Assembly (NCBI GenBank): GCA_023512665.1
Contig: JAILZC010000027.1
Span: forward strand, 1 to 8,291
Origin: Candidatus Bipolaricaulota bacterium
GTDB taxonomy: Bacteria; Bipolaricaulota; Bipolaricaulia; RBG-16-55-9; DRXL01
DNA: 8,291 nucleotides
Direction of reading: 5' to 3'
Shown: in pieces, positions 4,796 through 8,291 of the stretch
Numbering within the stretch: the stretch's first letter is position 1
Layout of the letters: every line of letters starts with the position of its first letter
Position numbers and translations under genes: made by a program
Notes under the pieces: generated by a model
The model's database searches: none
What the model was told of the DNA's origin: nothing
Seen by the model: only the letters and a program-made list of their open reading frames with translations

Positions 4796-4803
4796 CGTCG
4801 GTC

Positions 4804-5472
4804 ATGGCTGAAGAGGAGCTGATCAGTAAGAAGGAAGTCTTAGAGCTGACGGGGATTTCCTATGGGCAGTTCTATCGCTGGAAGCGCGAGGGGCTTATTC
4901 CCGAATCGTGGTTCATTCGCAAGTCCACGTTTACGGGGCAAGAGACCTTCCTGCCCAAGCAGAAGATCTTAGAGCGCATCGAGAAGATCAAAGCCCTCAA
5001 AGACACAAAGTCTCTGGAGGAGATCGCGCAGTTGCTCTCCCCAGAACTCAAAGAGAGACGGTTTTTGCGCGACGAAGTGCTGGGGTTGGGCTGGCTCAGC
5101 CGCGAAGTCGTGGAGTACTACGAGACGATCCGCAAAGAGTCGGGGCCATTCAGCTTTCGTGAACTGATCTTTCTCGCCGTGATCGAGAGGCTCCGAAGAC
5201 TCGAGCTCGACCCCGAAGAGCTGAATCTCGTCATTTCGACGCTGCTGACGAGCGACTTTGCCAAGCTCCAAGCGCGGGAGTTCAACTGGGTCTTGGCGGT
5301 GGCGCGTAAGGAGCTGCCGGGGAGCTTCGCGCTCACAGGGCGCAAGCCCCATCTGAGCTTCTGCGTGCTCTTCTCGCAAGAGTGTCTCTTCGACCCACAG
5401 ACGCAGATCATCGCGAGGCTGGAGTTGAACAAGGTCTTAGAAGATGTCAAACTGAAATTGGGAGCGTTGTGA
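4804..5472 (+). CDS. yhbD: DUF4004/YhbD-like MerR-type DNA-binding regulator
   Basis: The 222-aa protein starts with a MerR-like winged HTH. Residues 6-30 (LISKKEVLELTGISYGQFYRWKREG) hold the HTH, and LIPESWFIRKSTFTGQETFL (31-50) is the wing, highly like Bacillus YhbD. A helix rich in Lys/Glu/Ile (51-67) follows. The C-terminal half (about 85-222) is mixed and unrecognised and may bind a ligand or partner. ATG 4804 is chosen because the upstream part of the frame overlaps the promoter and AGGAG fits it. In Bacillus subtilis yhbD precedes two bactofilin genes (yhbE, yhbF), and two bactofilin-like genes follow here as well. The dyad inside its own promoter suggests autoregulation; no direct proof is in the sequence. 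Confidence is high for the family and low for the ligand. Confidence 0.85.
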   Translation: MAEEELISKKEVLELTGISYGQFYRWKREGLIPESWFIRKSTFTGQETFLPKQKILERIEKIKALKDTKSLEEIAQLLSPELKERRFLRDEVLGLGWLSREVVEYYETIRKESGPFSFRELIFLAVIERLRRLELDPEELNLVISTLLTSDFAKLQAREFNWVLAVARKELPGSFALTGRKPHLSFCVLFSQECLFDPQTQIIARLELNKVLEDVKLKLGAL

Positions 5473-5480
5473 CCTAACCA

Positions 5481-5534
5481 CCCTTACCCCCTCCCCTCTC
5501 CCCTCAGAGGGAGAGGGGAGAGAGGGGTGAGGGG
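5481..5534. repeat. GC-rich palindromic repeat, copy A
   Basis: A long imperfect inverted repeat rich in C-tracts (left arm) and G-tracts (right arm), with centre CTCAGA. The right arm ends in GGGGTGAGGGG. It lies in the gap between the DUF4004 gene and the 114-aa gene, and a second copy is found at 5909-5964. In RNA it would form a strong stem without a U-tract, so it may be a REP-like element, an mRNA stabiliser or an attenuator. Confidence 0.85.
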
Positions 5535-5555
5535 TGCAGCCCAAAGGAGGCATCT

Positions 5556-5900
5556 GTGAAGATCAAAATCGGCGACTGGAAAGTAAGCGGCTGGCTGGGG
5601 TGGCTCCTCGCGATCCCCGTGCTTTTTTTAGCGGGCTTGGTGCTCATCCCCATTCTGTTGGGGATTGGAGCGTTTGTCGTGGGAATCTTGCTCTTTGTGG
5701 GCGTGATCGTTTTGGGAGCAGTCGGCTTGGCACTTCTGCCCATCTTGGGGATTCCGTTGCTGATCTTGGCCCCGCTGCTCCTGCCGTTGGTGATCGTCGG
5801 GTTGATCGTGGGCGTGTTGGCGGGCTCACCGATCTTGATCTTTCTCTTTACGGCAGCATTGGTCTATCTGGTCTATCGGTGGTGGCAGGCGCGACGTTAG
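5556..5900 (+). CDS. Very hydrophobic small membrane protein of the bactofilin operon
   Basis: A GTG start at 5556 is supported by AAAGGAGG (5543-5550). The 114-aa product has a short basic N-terminus (MKIKIGDWKV), then almost continuous Leu/Ile/Val/Gly/Pro from 12 to 108. That is about four membrane spans (near 12-34, 36-60, 62-88 and 92-108) with hardly any loop, and an aromatic-basic end, YRWWQARR. I recognise no family. It is bracketed by the two palindromes, and has bactofilin genes behind it. It might anchor or recruit the bactofilin polymer to the membrane; this is inference from gene order. Confidence 0.8.
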   Translation: MKIKIGDWKVSGWLGWLLAIPVLFLAGLVLIPILLGIGAFVVGILLFVGVIVLGAVGLALLPILGIPLLILAPLLLPLVIVGLIVGVLAGSPILIFLFTAALVYLVYRWWQARR

Positions 5901-5908
5901 GAGGCTTA

Positions 5909-5964
5909 CCCTCACCCCCGTCCCCTCTCCCCTTGGAGGGAGAGGGGAGCACAGGGGTGAGGGG
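5909..5964. repeat. GC-rich palindromic repeat, copy B
   Basis: The second copy of the palindrome, with left arm beginning CCCTCACCCC and right arm ending GGGGTGAGGGG, and centre TTGG. It shares the core CCCCTCTCCCC / GGGAGAGGGGAG with copy A. It fills the gap between the 114-aa gene and the first bactofilin gene. Confidence 0.85.
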
Positions 5965-5979
5965 ACTGAGGAGGAGGCT

Positions 5980-6837
5980 ATGTCAGAGCAGAAGCGCACA
6001 AATGTCCATCTGACGGGTGCAGGGCGCATCAGCGGCGGAGTCTACGACACGGTGATCGTCGCCGGATCGGGACGGATCGAGGGCGACGTTGACGCCAATC
6101 TCATCAAGACCGCGGGGTCGTGTCGCATTGACGGAGACGTCAAGACCAAAGAGCTGAAGACGGCAGGCTCGTGTCGTGTCTCCGGGGATGTGCAAGCTGA
6201 GCGAATGAGGACGGCCGGCTCATGTGTCATCGAGGGGGATGTACAAGCTGATGAGATCAAGATCGCTGGGACGCAGACGGTCGAAGGCTCCCTAAGAGCC
6301 AAAGAGATCACGAGTGCGGGGTCACTGAAAGTAAGCGAGGACGTCGAAGCCGAGAAATTTCTATCGCGCGGGGGCTTTGAGATCGGTGGGCTGCTCTCAG
6401 CCGAAGAGATCAAGATCGAGCTGGGCGGCGGAAAAGTCTCAGAGATTGGTGGGACGCGCATCGAAGTTCGTCAGCGCGGGCGGTCCTTCTGGGGCTGGCG
6501 ACGCCAGCCGCGCGTGCACGTACAGATCAGACGCAATCTGGAAGATCTCGGCGAGACGCTCGAGAGCGTCTTTGAGGACTTAGGGCGCATCGGTGAAGAA
6601 GTTGGGCGCGCCGTGGGCGAAGGCTTGGGCCATGCGTTCGGCTGGTCCCACAGCTGGGGCTATCTAGAAGCGGACACGATCGAGGGCGACGAGATCTTTT
6701 TAGAAAACACCAAAGCCCGCGTCGTTCGGGGCAAAAAGGTCCAGATCGGCGAGGGCTGCGAGATCGAGTCCATTGAGTACTCAGAGAGCATCGAAATTGC
6801 GCCGGGAGCGCACGTGAAGGAGCAGAAGAAAATATGA
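5980..6837 (+). CDS. Bactofilin-type polymer-forming protein 1 (YhbE/YhbF-like, with helical insertion)
   Basis: Bactofilins polymerise into filaments near the membrane and serve as scaffolds. The 285-aa protein has a beta-helix of 17-residue repeats over about 10-145, with units such as TAGSCRIDGDVKTKELK (44-60) and TAGSCRVSGDVQAERMR (61-77). Cys48, Cys65 and Cys82 would stack on one face. A YhbF-like C-terminal part (228-282) has RGKKVQIGEGCEIESIEY (250-267). Between them lies a region absent from the next gene: an amphipathic helix, NLEDLGETLESVFEDLGRIG (186-205), continuing to about 218. Overlapping GAGGAG/AGGAGG sites precede the ATG. It overlaps its partner by four bases (ATGA, 6834-6837). 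In B. subtilis the pair is linked to flagellar assembly; here the role is unknown. Confidence 0.88.
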   Translation: MSEQKRTNVHLTGAGRISGGVYDTVIVAGSGRIEGDVDANLIKTAGSCRIDGDVKTKELKTAGSCRVSGDVQAERMRTAGSCVIEGDVQADEIKIAGTQTVEGSLRAKEITSAGSLKVSEDVEAEKFLSRGGFEIGGLLSAEEIKIELGGGKVSEIGGTRIEVRQRGRSFWGWRRQPRVHVQIRRNLEDLGETLESVFEDLGRIGEEVGRAVGEGLGHAFGWSHSWGYLEADTIEGDEIFLENTKARVVRGKKVQIGEGCEIESIEYSESIEIAPGAHVKEQKKI

Positions 6838-7604
6838 CGACCAAGCGCGGCAATCTCTCGATTGCAGGGGCAGGCAAAGCTACCGGCGGCGTCTACGAGC
6901 GCGTCACGATCTCTGGAGCTGGCCGGGTCGAGGGCGACGTCGAGGCTGAGTCTGTCGAGATCGCTGGCGCAGGGAAGATCGTTGGCAAAGTCAAAGCTAA
7001 TAGAGTCGGACTCGCTGGGGCGTGCAAGATCGTCGGAGCTGTGACGGCTCAAGAGCTTGACGCCGCAGGGGCGTGGAAGGTCGGCGGTGACGTACAGAGC
7101 AATCTATTTAAAGCTGCTGGGGCAGGGAGCGTCGGGGGAAGCGTCCAGGCACAAGAGTTTTCCAACGCGGGCACGATCAAGATCGCGAAGAATCTGTGGG
7201 CGCAGCGCGCCAAGTTCAGCGGGGTCTTCGCCGCCGGAGGAGATGTCGAGGCGTCGGAGTTGCGCGGCCGCGGAGCGTTTCGCATCGAAGGGCTCTTGGC
7301 TGCCGATCGGCTAGAACTTGAGCTGAGTGAGCGCTCGTGGGCGCGGGAGATCGGCGGGGAGCGCATCACCGTGCGCAAGAGAGAGTCGTTTTGGGGCTGG
7401 CTGGCGCGCTGGTGGGGACGCCAGATCGAGCTGACTACAGAATTGATCGAGGCCGACGAGATCTCCCTCGAAGCGACAGTCGCAAAGATCGTGCGCGGCA
7501 AGCGCGTGACCATTGGGCCGGAGTGCCGCATTGACCGAATCGAATACGCAGAGTCTTTGCAGATAGACCCCAAGAGCGTGGTGAAGGAGCAAGTGCGGGT
7601 CTAA
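6834..7604 (+). CDS. Bactofilin-type polymer-forming protein 2 (YhbE/YhbF-like)
   Basis: A 256-aa paralogue of the preceding protein. The beta-helix repeats (about 8-155) follow the pattern AGAG-x-[IV]-x-GDV-x-A, for example ISGAGRVEGDVEAESVE (26-42). Next come the IGGERITVRKRESFWGW segment (173-189), which matches the equivalent SFWGW of its partner, and the same C-terminal end with VRGKRVTIGPECRIDRIEY (220-238). It lacks the helical insertion of bactofilin 1, so its linker is about 45 residues shorter. Only Cys64 and Cys231 are present. The ATGA overlap couples it to the first gene, suggesting equal amounts and perhaps mixed filaments. Confidence is high for the family and moderate for co-assembly. 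Confidence 0.88.
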   Translation: MTTKRGNLSIAGAGKATGGVYERVTISGAGRVEGDVEAESVEIAGAGKIVGKVKANRVGLAGACKIVGAVTAQELDAAGAWKVGGDVQSNLFKAAGAGSVGGSVQAQEFSNAGTIKIAKNLWAQRAKFSGVFAAGGDVEASELRGRGAFRIEGLLAADRLELELSERSWAREIGGERITVRKRESFWGWLARWWGRQIELTTELIEADEISLEATVAKIVRGKRVTIGPECRIDRIEYAESLQIDPKSVVKEQVRV

Positions 7605-8291
7605 ATGAAGATCGCTCAGGTGCGCCCCACAGGGATGCTGGGGTTTAGCATCGTCTGGTTCGGGCAGCTCATCTCGCTGACGGGCTCAGGGATGACCGTC
7701 TTCGCCCTGACGCTGTGGGCCTGGCAGGCCGCTGGCTCGGCGACTGCGTTGGCCCTGATAAGCTTCTTCTTCATGGGACCAACGGTGCTCATGAGCCCCA
7801 TCGCCGGAGCGTTGGTAGACCGCTGGAGCCGCAAGCTCGTGATGATATTAACAGACGCCGTCAGCGGATCAGCGACCCTCGCGATCTTGCTGCTCTATCT
7901 CTCTGGGACGCTACAGATCTGGCATCTCTATCTAGCCGCCGCGGTCGTCGGGGCTTTTCAGGCGTTCCAGTGGCCCGCGTACTCGGCAACGATCAGCGTG
8001 ATGGTGGAGAAGAAGCACTACGGTCGTGCCAACGGCATGATGTCCCTGGCTGAAGCTGCGTCGGCCATCGTTGCGCCACTCTTGGCCGGAATATTGATCG
8101 GAGTGATCGGCATTGCCGGGGTGATGACGATTGATCTCATCACTTTTCTCTTCGCCATCGGGACGCTCGTGCTGGTGCATATCCCGCAACCCCCGAAGAT
8201 CACTCCCCCGTCCCTAGGGGACGGTTCGCTGCTGCAAGAGGCGCTCTACGGATTTCGCTATATTCTACAGCGCCCCAGTCTGTTGGGGCTG
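7605..8291 (+). CDS. MFS transporter, probable drug/macrolide efflux type, 3' end outside window
   Basis: An open frame of 229 codons runs to the window edge without a stop. The product is an MFS exporter of the MFS_3 (macrolide or EntS-like) type, using the proton gradient. TM1 is about 13-35 and TM2 about 46-68. Motif A between TM2 and TM3 reads GALVDRWSRK (68-77), and TM3 to TM6 follow. QAFQWPAYSA (119-128), RANGMMSL (141-148) and the segment GFRYILQRPSLLGL (216-229) are typical of this group. The ATG lies directly after the bactofilin 2 stop (TAAATG), so translation is probably coupled; the nearest AAGGAG (7584-7589) is 15 bases away. Roughly half of the usual 400 residues is present. The substrate cannot be told. 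Confidence 0.9.
   Translation, partial: MKIAQVRPTGMLGFSIVWFGQLISLTGSGMTVFALTLWAWQAAGSATALALISFFFMGPTVLMSPIAGALVDRWSRKLVMILTDAVSGSATLAILLLYLSGTLQIWHLYLAAAVVGAFQAFQWPAYSATISVMVEKKHYGRANGMMSLAEAASAIVAPLLAGILIGVIGIAGVMTIDLITFLFAIGTLVLVHIPQPPKITPPSLGDGSLLQEALYGFRYILQRPSLLGL

Noticed and set aside
4738..4803. N-terminal extension of the DUF4004 protein by 22 codons
   Set aside because: It would begin on the -35 box of promoter P2 and cover the -10. The AGGAG site and the homology to YhbD both point to ATG 4804.
5481..5534. Palindrome copy A as a rho-independent terminator
   Set aside because: The stem is strong but is followed by GCAGCCC and a ribosome site, not by a U-tract, so I keep it as a repeat.
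6042..6461. Minus-strand open frame in bactofilin 1
   Set aside because: Its serine/proline-rich product mirrors the regular 17-residue repeat of the gene on the other strand; no start signal was seen.
7049..7573. Minus-strand open frame in bactofilin 2
   Set aside because: Again a mirror of the repeat codons, with no ribosome site or domain.

Overview
This is a bacterial chromosomal window: sigma-70 type promoters, Shine-Dalgarno sites of the AGGAGG type, ATGA stop/start overlaps and tRNA genes without an encoded CCA. It is fairly GC-rich and densely packed, and all recognised protein genes lie on the + strand. The phylum cannot be fixed from sequence reading alone. The NrfHA pair is typical of anaerobic or micro-oxic nitrite-ammonifying bacteria. 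The DUF4004 plus twin bactofilin block matches the yhbDEF locus of Bacillus. An uncultured, possibly thermophilic lineage (for example Acetothermia-like) would fit, but that is a guess.

Layout. (1) 1-294: a minus-strand tRNA operon with its promoter, tRNA-Arg(UCG), a spacer packed with five perfect triloop hairpins, and the 5' half of tRNA-Leu(UAG), cut by the window edge. (2) 375-2135: nrfH-nrfA, encoding the membrane tetraheme quinol dehydrogenase and the pentaheme ammonia-forming nitrite reductase. (3) 2254-3751: an ECF sigma factor, its zinc-finger anti-sigma factor and two small proteins (98 aa soluble, 83 aa membrane) that share a helical motif. (4) 3694-4464: a HicB/HicA toxin-antitoxin pair bracketed by two diverged copies of the 3' end of the 83-aa gene. 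(5) 4461-4726: a 68-aa hypothetical gene with its own strong promoter. (6) 4738-7604: a DUF4004/YhbD-like MerR-type regulator, a very hydrophobic 114-aa protein bracketed by two copies of a GC-rich palindrome, and two adjacent bactofilin-type proteins. (7) 7605-8291: the start of an MFS efflux transporter, running off the window.

How the parts may work together. NrfH passes quinol electrons to NrfA, which reduces nitrite to ammonium outside the cytoplasmic membrane. The sigma/anti-sigma operon looks like an envelope-responsive regulatory unit with its own extended -10 promoter. The two promoters at 4461-4490 and 4738-4767 share a 15-base identical core with a TAACA-G-TGTTA dyad placed between -35 and -10. 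That is the geometry MerR-family proteins use, so the DUF4004 protein may control both the 68-aa gene and its own bactofilin operon. The bactofilins probably polymerise under the membrane, perhaps with the 114-aa membrane protein as a partner. The most unusual observations are the HicBA cassette between partial gene duplicates, the twin operator-promoters, the bactofilin operon with a palindrome-bracketed membrane gene, and the hairpin array between the tRNAs.
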